Below are positions 23,318-30,830 of a stretch of DNA of 32,009 nucleotides, one piece after another; position 1 is the first letter of the stretch; every line of letters begins with the position of its first letter. The notes under the pieces are model-generated. The model was not told the DNA's origin and made no database searches. It saw only the letters and a list, made by a program, of their open reading frames with translations. The position numbers and the translations under genes were made by a program. Source of the stretch: Pseudomonadota bacterium. GTDB taxonomy: Bacteria > Pseudomonadota > Alphaproteobacteria > Sphingomonadales > Sphingomonadaceae. Where the stretch lies: NCBI GenBank assembly GCA_023433305.1, contig JAEZCZ010000014.1, forward strand, positions 1 through 32,009, written 5' to 3'.

Positions 23318-26248
23318 ATGACCATCTCGACGCGTTCGCTGCGCGCGCTCACCCCCTTCCTGCTGCTCTTGTCCGTGCCGCTTGGCGCGCAAGAAGTGGC
23401 GCCACCCGCGCCGGCGACGAGCGTTGCGCTGCCCGCGCCGCGCTATGCCAAGCCGGACGATCCGTGGATCTATCGCGGGACCGACATCCCTGTGGACCAG
23501 GAATGGCTGTTCGGCGAAATGCCGAATGGGGTTCGCTATGCCGTGCGCCGAAACTCGGCCCCGCCGGGACAGGTCGCCCTGCGCGTGCGGATCGATGCCG
23601 GGTCGCTGCACGAGAACGATTCCGAGCTCGGCTTCGCGCACTTGCTCGAGCACCTTACGTTCCGGCAATCGAAGTATCTCGGCATCTCCGAAGCCATTCC
23701 GCATTTCCAGCGGCTCGGCGCCAGCCTCGGCCACGACACCAACGCGATCACCAGCCCGACGCAGACGGTGTACAAGCTCGACTTGCCGAACGCGACCGCC
23801 GCGACGCTCGAGGATAGCGTGCGCCTGCTTTCGGGCATGATCCGCGAACCGGTGCTCAACAAGGTGAACCTGGCCGCCGAAGTACCGATCGTGCTTGCCG
23901 AGCGCCGGGAGCGCGACGGGGTCGGCCGCCGGGCCGCCGAAGCGACGCGCGAGGTGTTCTTCGCCGGGCAGCGGCTTGCCACCCATAGCCCGATCGGCAA
24001 GATCGAGACCTTGCAGGGCGCCACTCCGGAGGCGGTCCAGGCTTTCCACCGCCGTTGGTACCGGCCCGAAAATGCGGTCATCGTGGCGGTCGGCGACGCC
24101 GATCCGGCGCACCTGGCGGCGCTGATCGAGAAGTACTTCGCCGACTGGAAAGTGCCCGGCCCGCTCGTGCCGGCACCCGACTTCGGCGATCCGAAGGCGC
24201 CGGCCGATGCCGATCCGGACAATCCGGTGGGCGAGACGCGCGTGATCGTCGAACCGGGACAGGCCCGGTCGCTCAGCTACGCGGTCCTGCGCCCGTGGCA
24301 GGAAGTGACCGACAACCTCGAATACAACCGCGGCCTGCTGCTCGACGCGCTGGCCGAGGCGATCATCAACCGGCGGCTCGAGGCGGCCGCGCGGGGCGGG
24401 GGCAGCTATCTTTTCGCCGGCGTGGAGCGCGACAAGACCAGCCGTTCCGCCGACAGCACTTTCGTGGCCATCACGCCGCTCGGCAAGGACTGGGAAGCCG
24501 CGCTGCACGATGTGCGCGCCGTGATCGCCGATGCCATCGCCACGCCGCCGAGCCAGGCCGAGATCGACCGTGAAGTGGCCGAGTTCGACGTCGTGTTCGC
24601 CAACCAGGTCGAGCAGCGGCGCAACCTGGCCGGATTCCAGCTCGCCGACGACCTCGTGAACGCGGTCGACATTCGCGAGGCCATCGCCGCGCCCGAAGTC
24701 AGCCTCGAGCTGCTGCGCGGCATGCGCGAGCGCTTCACGCCGCAGAATTTGCACGAACGCACACGGGCGCTGTTCGAAGGCGTGGTCGTGCGCGCGCTCT
24801 ACCTGACGCCCCAAGCGGGCGAGGCCGATGCCGCCGCGCTGCGTACGGCGCTGTTGGCCCCGGTCGACGGCTCCTCGGCGGTGCGGCCTTCGGCGGAGCC
24901 GCTCGCTTTCGCGGAGCTGCCTCCGATCGGGACCCCGGCCGAGCCGATCGTGCGCGAGCCGCTGGGCCTGTTCGTGAGCAATGACGTCGAAAAGCTCACC
25001 TTCGCGAATGGTGTGCGGGCGCTGCTGCTTCCGACCACGCACGAGCCCGGCCGAGCCACGGTGCGGGTTCGCTTCGGCGCCGGCCTGCAGGGCTTTGCGC
25101 CCGAGGAGGCCGTCTATGCCCAGCTCGGCGAGGCCGCGCTGGTCGCCTCGGGATTTGGCGACCTGGGCTTGAACGAGCTCGACCGGATCGCGACCGGCAG
25201 GAAGTTCGGTTTCGACTTCCAGATCGAGGAAGGCACCTTCGTGCTCGAAGGCCTGACCCGCAAGGAGGATCTCGCCGACCAGCTCTACCTCTTCGCCGCC
25301 AAGCTGGCGTCACCGCGTTGGGACGAAGCGCCGTTCGAGCGGGCGCGGGCCAGCGCGCTGCTTGCTTATGAAAGCTACGGCAGCAAGCCCGAGACGGTGA
25401 TCCAGCGCGATCTCGACTGGCTGCTGCATGGCCGCGACCCGCGCTTCGCGACTCCCGATCCGGAAGCGCTCCGCGCGGCAACGGCGGAAGGCTTCCGCGA
25501 GGTATGGTCGCGCCTTCTCGCGCAAGGGCCGATCGAAGTCCTGGTGTTCGGCGACATCGATCGCGAAGCCACGGTCGAAGCGCTGTCGCGTACGTTCGGC
25601 GCCTTGCCCACGCGCCCGAACGCGGCGACCACCGGGTTCGATTCCGAATTCCCGGCCGCGAACACGCAGCCGTTCCTGCTGACTCACCGCGGCGAAGCCA
25701 ACCAGGCTGCGGCGGCGATCGCATGGCCGACGGGCGGCGGGTCGCTGGCGCTGCCGCAGAGTCGCAAGCTCGAGCTGCTCGCGGAACTGTTCTCCAACCG
25801 CTTGATGAATGAGATGCGCGAAAGGGCTGGCGCGAGCTATTCGCCCTACGTCCGCTCGTCGTGGCCGCTCGACGTGCCCAGCGGCGGCAACATCCTGGCG
25901 ATGGCGCAACTACCGCCGGACCAGGTGCCCGCGTTCTTCGTGGCCGCCGACAAGATCGCCGAGGACCTCGCCACGGAAGGTCCCAGCGCCGACGAGCTGG
26001 CACGCGTGACCGAGCCGATGCGGCAGCTGCTCAATCGCGTGCAGAACAGCCACCTGTTCTGGCTCAACGAGCTGGAAGGCGCGTCGTTCGACCGCAATCG
26101 GCTGGCGTGGACGCCGACCTTCATGCACGATTACACCGAGGCCACGCCGGCGGAGATGAAAGCCCTGGCGGCGCGCTATCTCGGCGCGCACGAAGGCTTC
26201 CGCGTCGCGGTCGTGCCCGACTCGACGACCGCGAGCGGCGGCGACTGA
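23318..26248 (+). CDS. M16 family zinc metallopeptidase (pitrilysin-like), exported
   Basis: This 976-residue protein is a two-part M16 peptidase (insulinase/pitrilysin family) with a signal peptide (TPFLLLLSVPLGAQ), so it acts in the periplasm or at the outer membrane. The inverted zinc motif H-x2-E-H is HLLEH at 108-112, and the distal zinc glutamate is probably Glu188 in AAEVPIVLAE, with Glu195 nearby. The second half is a catalytically empty M16 repeat (no HxxEH), ending with the R/Y region RERAGASYSPYVRSS that helps bind substrate in this family. I chose the ATG at 23318 because it gives a clean signal peptide; a TTG at 23243 would place 25 residues ahead of it. No good ribosome binding site is visible at either. 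It stands alone, followed by the DAHP synthase after 103 bases. Confidence 0.92.
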   Translation: MTISTRSLRALTPFLLLLSVPLGAQEVAPPAPATSVALPAPRYAKPDDPWIYRGTDIPVDQEWLFGEMPNGVRYAVRRNSAPPGQVALRVRIDAGSLHENDSELGFAHLLEHLTFRQSKYLGISEAIPHFQRLGASLGHDTNAITSPTQTVYKLDLPNATAATLEDSVRLLSGMIREPVLNKVNLAAEVPIVLAERRERDGVGRRAAEATREVFFAGQRLATHSPIGKIETLQGATPEAVQAFHRRWYRPENAVIVAVGDADPAHLAALIEKYFADWKVPGPLVPAPDFGDPKAPADADPDNPVGETRVIVEPGQARSLSYAVLRPWQEVTDNLEYNRGLLLDALAEAIINRRLEAAARGGGSYLFAGVERDKTSRSADSTFVAITPLGKDWEAALHDVRAVIADAIATPPSQAEIDREVAEFDVVFANQVEQRRNLAGFQLADDLVNAVDIREAIAAPEVSLELLRGMRERFTPQNLHERTRALFEGVVVRALYLTPQAGEADAAALRTALLAPVDGSSAVRPSAEPLAFAELPPIGTPAEPIVREPLGLFVSNDVEKLTFANGVRALLLPTTHEPGRATVRVRFGAGLQGFAPEEAVYAQLGEAALVASGFGDLGLNELDRIATGRKFGFDFQIEEGTFVLEGLTRKEDLADQLYLFAAKLASPRWDEAPFERARASALLAYESYGSKPETVIQRDLDWLLHGRDPRFATPDPEALRAATAEGFREVWSRLLAQGPIEVLVFGDIDREATVEALSRTFGALPTRPNAATTGFDSEFPAANTQPFLLTHRGEANQAAAAIAWPTGGGSLALPQSRKLELLAELFSNRLMNEMRERAGASYSPYVRSSWPLDVPSGGNILAMAQLPPDQVPAFFVAADKIAEDLATEGPSADELARVTEPMRQLLNRVQNSHLFWLNELEGASFDRNRLAWTPTFMHDYTEATPAEMKALAARYLGAHEGFRVAVVPDSTTASGGD

Positions 26249-26296
26249 GCGCAGCCGCCTCCGCCGCGCGAAGCGATAACCGATGTAACATTTGCC

Positions 26297-26328
26297 CCAC
26301 GCCCGCGTGGAGGGTAGGGGCGCGCCCT
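26297..26328 (+). other. Two small hairpins in the DAHP synthase leader
   Basis: CCACG-CCCG-CGTGG (26297-26310) and AGGG-GCGCG-CCCT (26316-26328) follow one another between the M16 stop and the DAHP synthase GTG. Neither is followed by a T-run. They could end the M16 transcript or fold in the leader; no tryptophan, tyrosine or phenylalanine codon-rich leader peptide was found. Confidence 0.3.
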
Positions 26329-26351
26329 TGAGCAAATAGTGGATTCTTGCA

Positions 26352-27725
26352 GTGAAGACGACCTGGACACCCGATAGCTGGAAGCGACACGAGGCACGGC
26401 ACCTGCCCGTGTACGAGGACGCGGACGGGCTGGAGCGGGCCGTGGCGACCATCGCGAATTTCCCACCGCTGGTGTTTGCCGGCGAGGCCCGTGCGCTGAA
26501 GGCGCAGCTGGCCGAGGTGGTCGCCGGCAAGGGATTCCTGCTCCAGGGCGGCGACTGCGCCGAGAGCTTCGCCGAGTTCCATCCCAACAACATCCGCGAC
26601 ACGTTCCGCGTGCTGCTGCAGATGGCGGTCGTGCTGACGTTCGCCAGCAAGCTGCCGGTGGTGAAAGTCGGCCGCATGGCCGGACAGTTCGCCAAACCGC
26701 GCAGCTCGCCCACCGAAACGCAGGGCGAGGTGACGCTGCCGAGCTACCTCGGCGACAACGTCAACGGCATCGAGTTCACCGCCGAGGCGCGGCGCAACGA
26801 TCCGGTGCGGATGCTGCGGGCCTACAGCCAGTCGGCCGCGACGCTGAACCTGCTGCGCGCGTTTGCCACGGGCGGCTACGCCAACTTGCGCCAGGTCCAT
26901 GGCTGGACGCTCGATTTCATGGGCCGCAGCCCCTGGGCTGAGCGGTTCAAGGACGTCGCCGACCGCATCGGCGAAGCGCTCGACTTCATGGAAGCCTGCG
27001 GCGTCGATCCGGAAACCGTGCCGCAACTCAAGAGCACCGAGTTCTACACCAGCCACGAGGCGCTGCTGCTGCCTTACGAGGAAGCGCTGACCCGGCAGGA
27101 TTCACTGACCGGGCAGTGGTACGACACCAGCGCGCACATGCTGTGGATCGGCGACCGCACGCGGTTCGAGGGCAGCGCGCACGTCGAGTTCCTCCGCGGG
27201 GTCGGCAACCCGATCGGGATGAAGTGCGGGCCGAGCCTCGAGCCCGACGCGCTGCTCGGCCTGCTCGACACGCTCAACCCCGCGCGCGAGCCGGGCCGCA
27301 TCACGCTGATCAGCCGCTTCGGCCACGACAAGGTCGAGGCGGGCCTGCCGCGCCTCGTCCGCGCGGTCCAGCGCGAGGGCCACCCGGTGGTGTGGAGCTG
27401 CGACCCGATGCACGGCAACGTGATCAAGGCCGAAAGCGGCTTCAAGACCCGTCCGTTCGACCGTATTCTTTCCGAGGTGAAGGGCTTCTTCGCGGTGCAC
27501 CGTGCCGAGGGGACGCATGCGGGCGGCATTCACGTCGAAATGACCGGCCAGGACGTGACCGAATGCACCGGCGGCGCCGTGGCGATCACCGACGCGGGGC
27601 TAGCGGATCGTTATCACACCCACTGCGATCCGCGGCTCAACGGCCCGCAATCGCTGGAACTCGCGTTCCTGCTTGCGGAGATGCTCAATCTCGAGATGAC
27701 CGAGCGGCACAAACACGCTGCCTGA
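26352..27725 (+). CDS. aroG: Class II 3-deoxy-7-phosphoheptulonate (DAHP) synthase
   Basis: This enzyme condenses phosphoenolpyruvate and erythrose 4-phosphate, the first step of the shikimate pathway to aromatic amino acids. The 457-residue protein is the plant-like class II type: FLLQGGDCAESFAEF, VVKVGRMAGQFAKPRS, the VHGWTLDFMG and FYTSHEALLLPYE stretches, GMKCGPSLEPD, VVWSCDPMHGN and GGIHVEMTGQDVTECTGG (metal-binding Cys, His, Glu, Asp). The start is GTG at 26352, giving the family N-terminus TWTPDSWKRHEARHLP; no strong ribosome binding site precedes it. The symbol follows the Mycobacterium tuberculosis class II enzyme; it is not homologous in class to Escherichia coli AroG. It sits upstream of egtB with 75 bases between. 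Confidence 0.95.
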   Translation: MKTTWTPDSWKRHEARHLPVYEDADGLERAVATIANFPPLVFAGEARALKAQLAEVVAGKGFLLQGGDCAESFAEFHPNNIRDTFRVLLQMAVVLTFASKLPVVKVGRMAGQFAKPRSSPTETQGEVTLPSYLGDNVNGIEFTAEARRNDPVRMLRAYSQSAATLNLLRAFATGGYANLRQVHGWTLDFMGRSPWAERFKDVADRIGEALDFMEACGVDPETVPQLKSTEFYTSHEALLLPYEEALTRQDSLTGQWYDTSAHMLWIGDRTRFEGSAHVEFLRGVGNPIGMKCGPSLEPDALLGLLDTLNPAREPGRITLISRFGHDKVEAGLPRLVRAVQREGHPVVWSCDPMHGNVIKAESGFKTRPFDRILSEVKGFFAVHRAEGTHAGGIHVEMTGQDVTECTGGAVAITDAGLADRYHTHCDPRLNGPQSLELAFLLAEMLNLEMTERHKHAA

Positions 27726-27765
27726 GGGGAACGTCTCGGGAACGAAAACGCTTTCCTTTGACCGG

Positions 27766-27800
27766 TTGCTGCGCCATCCTGCCGCAGCAAGGCGAGGGAG
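27766..27800 (+). promoter_or_regulatory. Hairpin abutting the egtB ribosome binding site
   Basis: TTGCTGCG (27766-27773) and CGCAGCAA (27783-27790) form a perfect 8-base stem with a 9-base loop, and the purine-rich GGCGAGGGAG (27791-27800) follows immediately, leading into the ATG. It may be the DAHP synthase terminator, lacking a T-run, or may influence egtB translation. Confidence 0.5.
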
Positions 27801-29042
27801 ATGCACGTGCCCGAGACCGAACGCCAGCCTAGCGGGGCAGCTCCGTCGCTGTCGGAACGCTATGCCGCCACACGGCACCTGAGCGAGGCGTTGGCCGGCC
27901 CCTTGTCGGAGGCCGACGCGACGCTTCAATCCATGGCGGATGCCTCGCCGGCGAAGTGGCACCTGGCGCACACCACGTGGTTCTTCGAGACATTCCTGCT
28001 GCGCGACCGGCTGGCGGGGTATCGGCTGTACGACGAACGCTGGCCGTTCCTGTTCAATTCCTACTACGAGGCCGAAGGCGAGCGCATCCTGCGGGCGCGG
28101 CGCGGGATGCTATCGCGCCCGACGCTGGCCGAGATTCTCGACTGGCGCGCGCATGTCGACGAAGCCATCCAGCCGCTCCTGTTCGATCCGCGCAACGCCC
28201 CGTTGGTCGAGCTCGGCGTGGCGCACGAGCAGCAGCACCAGGAACTGCTGCTGACCGACATCAAGCACGCCCTGTTCCAGAACCCGCTTGGGCCCGCGAT
28301 GTGGGACATGGCGCCTCCCTCGGCATCGGTGAGCGACGCGGTGCCCGAATGGCACTCGCATCCCGGCGGCATCGCGATGATCGGACATTCCGGCGACGGT
28401 TTCGCGTTCGACAACGAAGGCCCGCCGCACCGTGTCCTGCTCGAGCCGTTCGCGCTCGCGGGCAGGCTCGTCACCAACCGCGAGTGGGAGGCCTTCATCG
28501 CCGACGGCGGCTATCGCACGCCCTCGTTGTGGCTTTCGGACGGCTGGGACTGGGTGCGGCGCGAGGGCATCTGCGCGCCGCTCTACTGGCTCGAGAAGGA
28601 GCAGTTCACGCATGCAGGCTGGCGGATGCGCGATGCCGACGCACCGGTGTGCCACGTCTCCTACTACGAGGCGGATGCGTTCGCCGCGTGGGCGGGTGCG
28701 CGCCTGCCGACCGAGTTCGAGTGGGAAGCGATCGCGCAGCACCATGACCCGGCGGGCGGACACCAGCTCGACGAGGCTGCGCCCCCGCTGCCGCGCGGCG
28801 GAGGGGACCTGTTCGGCGACTGCTGGCAATTCACCCGCTCGGCCTATTTGCCCTATCCGCGCTTCCAGCCCGCGGAGGGCGCGGTGGGCGAATACAACGG
28901 CAAGTTCATGGCGGGGCAGTGGGTGCTGAAAGGGGCGAGCTGCGCCACGGTGCGCGGCCACTCGCGGGCGCGCTATCGCAACTTCTTCTACCCCCGGCAG
29001 CGCTGGCAGTTCACCGGCGTACGACTGGCGAAGGATTTGTGA
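27801..29042 (+). CDS. egtB: Ergothioneine biosynthesis sulfoxide synthase EgtB
   Basis: EgtB is a non-heme iron enzyme that joins a cysteine-type thiol to hercynine (trimethylhistidine) using O2. The 413-residue protein has the DinB-like domain with the iron ligands His57 (WHLAHTTW), His142 and His146 (AHEQQHQELL). The C-terminal FGE-sulfatase domain includes VSYYEADAFAAWAGARLPTE and the family ending ATVRGHSRARYRNFFYPRQRWQFTG. The position usually W-E-W-T reads W-Q-F-T (342-345). A GTG at 27807 would be at a better distance from the GAGGGAG than the chosen ATG. The stop overlaps egtD by one base. No egtA or egtC lies next to it, which suggests direct use of cysteine or genes elsewhere. Confidence 0.95.
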   Translation: MHVPETERQPSGAAPSLSERYAATRHLSEALAGPLSEADATLQSMADASPAKWHLAHTTWFFETFLLRDRLAGYRLYDERWPFLFNSYYEAEGERILRARRGMLSRPTLAEILDWRAHVDEAIQPLLFDPRNAPLVELGVAHEQQHQELLLTDIKHALFQNPLGPAMWDMAPPSASVSDAVPEWHSHPGGIAMIGHSGDGFAFDNEGPPHRVLLEPFALAGRLVTNREWEAFIADGGYRTPSLWLSDGWDWVRREGICAPLYWLEKEQFTHAGWRMRDADAPVCHVSYYEADAFAAWAGARLPTEFEWEAIAQHHDPAGGHQLDEAAPPLPRGGGDLFGDCWQFTRSAYLPYPRFQPAEGAVGEYNGKFMAGQWVLKGASCATVRGHSRARYRNFFYPRQRWQFTGVRLAKDL

Positions 29043-30025
29043 TGCCAAGCGAAGCGATCTCGCTGGTCGAGCTCGACGACGAAGGCGTCGCGAAGTCGTT
29101 CCGCAGCGACGTGCTCGCGGGCCTCGCGCAGGAGCCGAAAGCCGTGCCCTCGCGGTGGTTCTATGACGAGGAGGGCTCGCGGTTGTTCGAGGCGATCACG
29201 CAATTGCCCGAATACTATCCGACGCGCGCCGAGACCGAGATACTGACATCGCGCTGCGACGATTTTCGCCGCCTGATCGAGCCGGGCAAGGCCGTCATCG
29301 AGTTCGGCTCGGGATCGTCGGTCAAGACGCCGCTGCTGCTGCAATGCATCGCGCCCGCCGCCTACGTCCCGCTCGACATCTCGGGCGATTTCCTGCGCGC
29401 CTCGGCGGAGGAGCTGGCGGGAAAATTCCCCGGCCTGCCGATCCATCCCGTGGAGGCCGATTTCATGAAGCCGGTGCGGCTCCCCGAGGAGGTCGCGCAC
29501 CTGCCGCATCTCGGCTTTTTCCCCGGCTCGACGATCGGCAACATGGTGGCCCGGACCGCGGTCGACCTCTTGCGTTCGATGCGCCAGACGCTCGGCCCGG
29601 ACTCGCAGCTGCTGATCGGCATGGACCTGATCAAGGACGCGGCGGTGCTCGAGGCGGCCTACGACGACGACCAGGGCGTCACCGCCGCGTTCAACCTCAA
29701 CCTCGCCCGCCGCATCAATCGCGAGCTCGGCGGCACGATCCCGCTCGACAAGCTGCGCCATGTCGCGCGCTGGAACGATACCTACGCGCGGATCGAGATG
29801 CATCTCGAGGCGCTGGAGGACTTCGCCTTCGAGGTCTCGGGCCGGCCGTTCGCCATGGCCCGCGGCGAAACGATCCACACCGAGAACAGCCACAAGTTCG
29901 ACCGCCGCAGCCAGTACACGCTGCTGCTGGCCGGCGGCTGGACTCCGGTCGAGCGCTGGGTCGATTCCGAAGGGCGCTTCTCGCTCGTGCTGGCCGACGC
30001 GACGCGGCCGCGGAACGCGCCGTGA
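29042..30025 (+). CDS. egtD: L-histidine N-alpha-methyltransferase EgtD
   Basis: EgtD trimethylates histidine to hercynine with S-adenosylmethionine, the first step of ergothioneine synthesis. The 327-residue protein begins with the SLVELDD...SFRSDVLAGLAQEPKAVPSRWFYDEEGSRLFE region and has the SAM-binding loop EFGSGSSVKT (87-96). The FFPGSTIGNM motif, GVTAAFNLNLARRINRELGG (histidine pocket) and ENSHKF near the C-terminus complete the family pattern. Translation starts at the ATG at 29042, sharing its A with the egtB stop (TGATG). The order egtB-egtD with coupling implies balanced production. Ergothioneine protects against oxidants; cytoplasmic. Confidence 0.96.
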   Translation: MPSEAISLVELDDEGVAKSFRSDVLAGLAQEPKAVPSRWFYDEEGSRLFEAITQLPEYYPTRAETEILTSRCDDFRRLIEPGKAVIEFGSGSSVKTPLLLQCIAPAAYVPLDISGDFLRASAEELAGKFPGLPIHPVEADFMKPVRLPEEVAHLPHLGFFPGSTIGNMVARTAVDLLRSMRQTLGPDSQLLIGMDLIKDAAVLEAAYDDDQGVTAAFNLNLARRINRELGGTIPLDKLRHVARWNDTYARIEMHLEALEDFAFEVSGRPFAMARGETIHTENSHKFDRRSQYTLLLAGGWTPVERWVDSEGRFSLVLADATRPRNAP

Positions 30026-30131
30026 GCACCTGGCCCGCGCTCGGCTTCGCCGCGGCGATGACGCCGGCATCTCGCCGACCACGCGCCGCCCGCTCATCGC
30101 AAAGCCACCTGCACGGACCTATATAGCGCGC

Positions 30132-30803
30132 ATGGACTTCGCTCCGATCTGGGACCAGCTCGCCCACAGCATCGCGCAGCTTCCGCGCTCCGGCCTCCTG
30201 CTGGCGGCGCTCGGCGCGATGATGCTCGGCGTGATCGGCACGATGCTGATCCGCCGGGTCTACTGGTTGGGCCGGCTGCTGCGCCTTACCAGCACGCTCG
30301 GCCTGATGGGGATACTGCTTCTGGTGGTCCTGCAGTTGTCGCGGATGGATTCGCGGTTCGACCTGGCCATTCCCCAGGTCGGCCTTCCCGAACAGGTGGT
30401 CGAGGGCCAGGAAACGCGCGTCAAGCTCTCCCCCGACGGGCACTTCTGGCTGCGCGCAGAGATAAACGGGCAGCCGGCGAATTTCCTGGTCGACACCGGC
30501 GCCACGTTGACCGCGGTCTCGACCGATACCGCGGAGGCCGCGGGCCTCCAGGCGCGCGAAGCCGGGCTGCCGGTGCGGATGCAGACCGCGAACGGATCGG
30601 TCGCCGCCGATCTCACCACCATCGACGAGCTGCGTTTCGGGAATGTCGCCGCGCGCGGGCTCGACGCGATCATCGCCCCGGGCCTGGGCTCGACGAACGT
30701 CATCGGCATGAACCTGCTGTCGCGTCTCGCCTCGTGGCGCGTGGAGGGCGACACGATGATCCTGGTGCCGAACAATCCGCAACCGGCGCTGGAGGTGCGT
30801 TGA
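30132..30803 (+). CDS. Membrane-anchored retropepsin-like aspartic protease (clan AA, TIGR02281 type)
   Basis: This 223-residue protein has two N-terminal hydrophobic segments (residues ~20-40 and 55-70) and a C-terminal single retropepsin-like domain with the catalytic motif FLVDTGAT (Asp121). A second glycine-rich stretch, SSTNVIGMNLLSRL-like (GSTNVIGMNLLSR), follows near the end. Such proteins work as dimers, each giving one aspartate, and are placed in the periplasm with the N-terminal anchor in the inner membrane. The ATG at 30132 follows TATATA (30120-30125) by six bases and lacks a ribosome binding site, so a very short or absent leader is possible. Substrate unknown. It converges with the sulfatase. 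Confidence 0.85.
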   Translation: MDFAPIWDQLAHSIAQLPRSGLLLAALGAMMLGVIGTMLIRRVYWLGRLLRLTSTLGLMGILLLVVLQLSRMDSRFDLAIPQVGLPEQVVEGQETRVKLSPDGHFWLRAEINGQPANFLVDTGATLTAVSTDTAEAAGLQAREAGLPVRMQTANGSVAADLTTIDELRFGNVAARGLDAIIAPGLGSTNVIGMNLLSRLASWRVEGDTMILVPNNPQPALEVR

Positions 30804-30830
30804 CCTCGCCCTTCGCGGTGGCGCCCGGGG

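Noticed and set aside
23288..25042. 584-residue open frame antisense to the M16 peptidase gene
   Set aside because: It is a mirror of a high-GC coding frame: Arg/Gly/His-rich, no domain, no start signals; the plus-strand frame has full M16 motifs.
26283..26288. Minimal ATG-TAA start-stop in the DAHP synthase leader as an attenuator
   Set aside because: A single six-base match is expected by chance, no ribosome binding site or aromatic codons accompany it.
27728..27753. EcfG-type general stress promoter (GGAAC...CGTT) before egtB
   Set aside because: Two GGAAC copies are present, but at the required 16-17 base distance the sequence reads CGCT/GCTT, not CGTT, so the match is incomplete.
28110..30097. 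Long minus-strand frames opposite egtB and egtD
   Set aside because: No recognisable domains and Arg/Ala-rich composition; EgtB and EgtD on the plus strand are complete and conserved.
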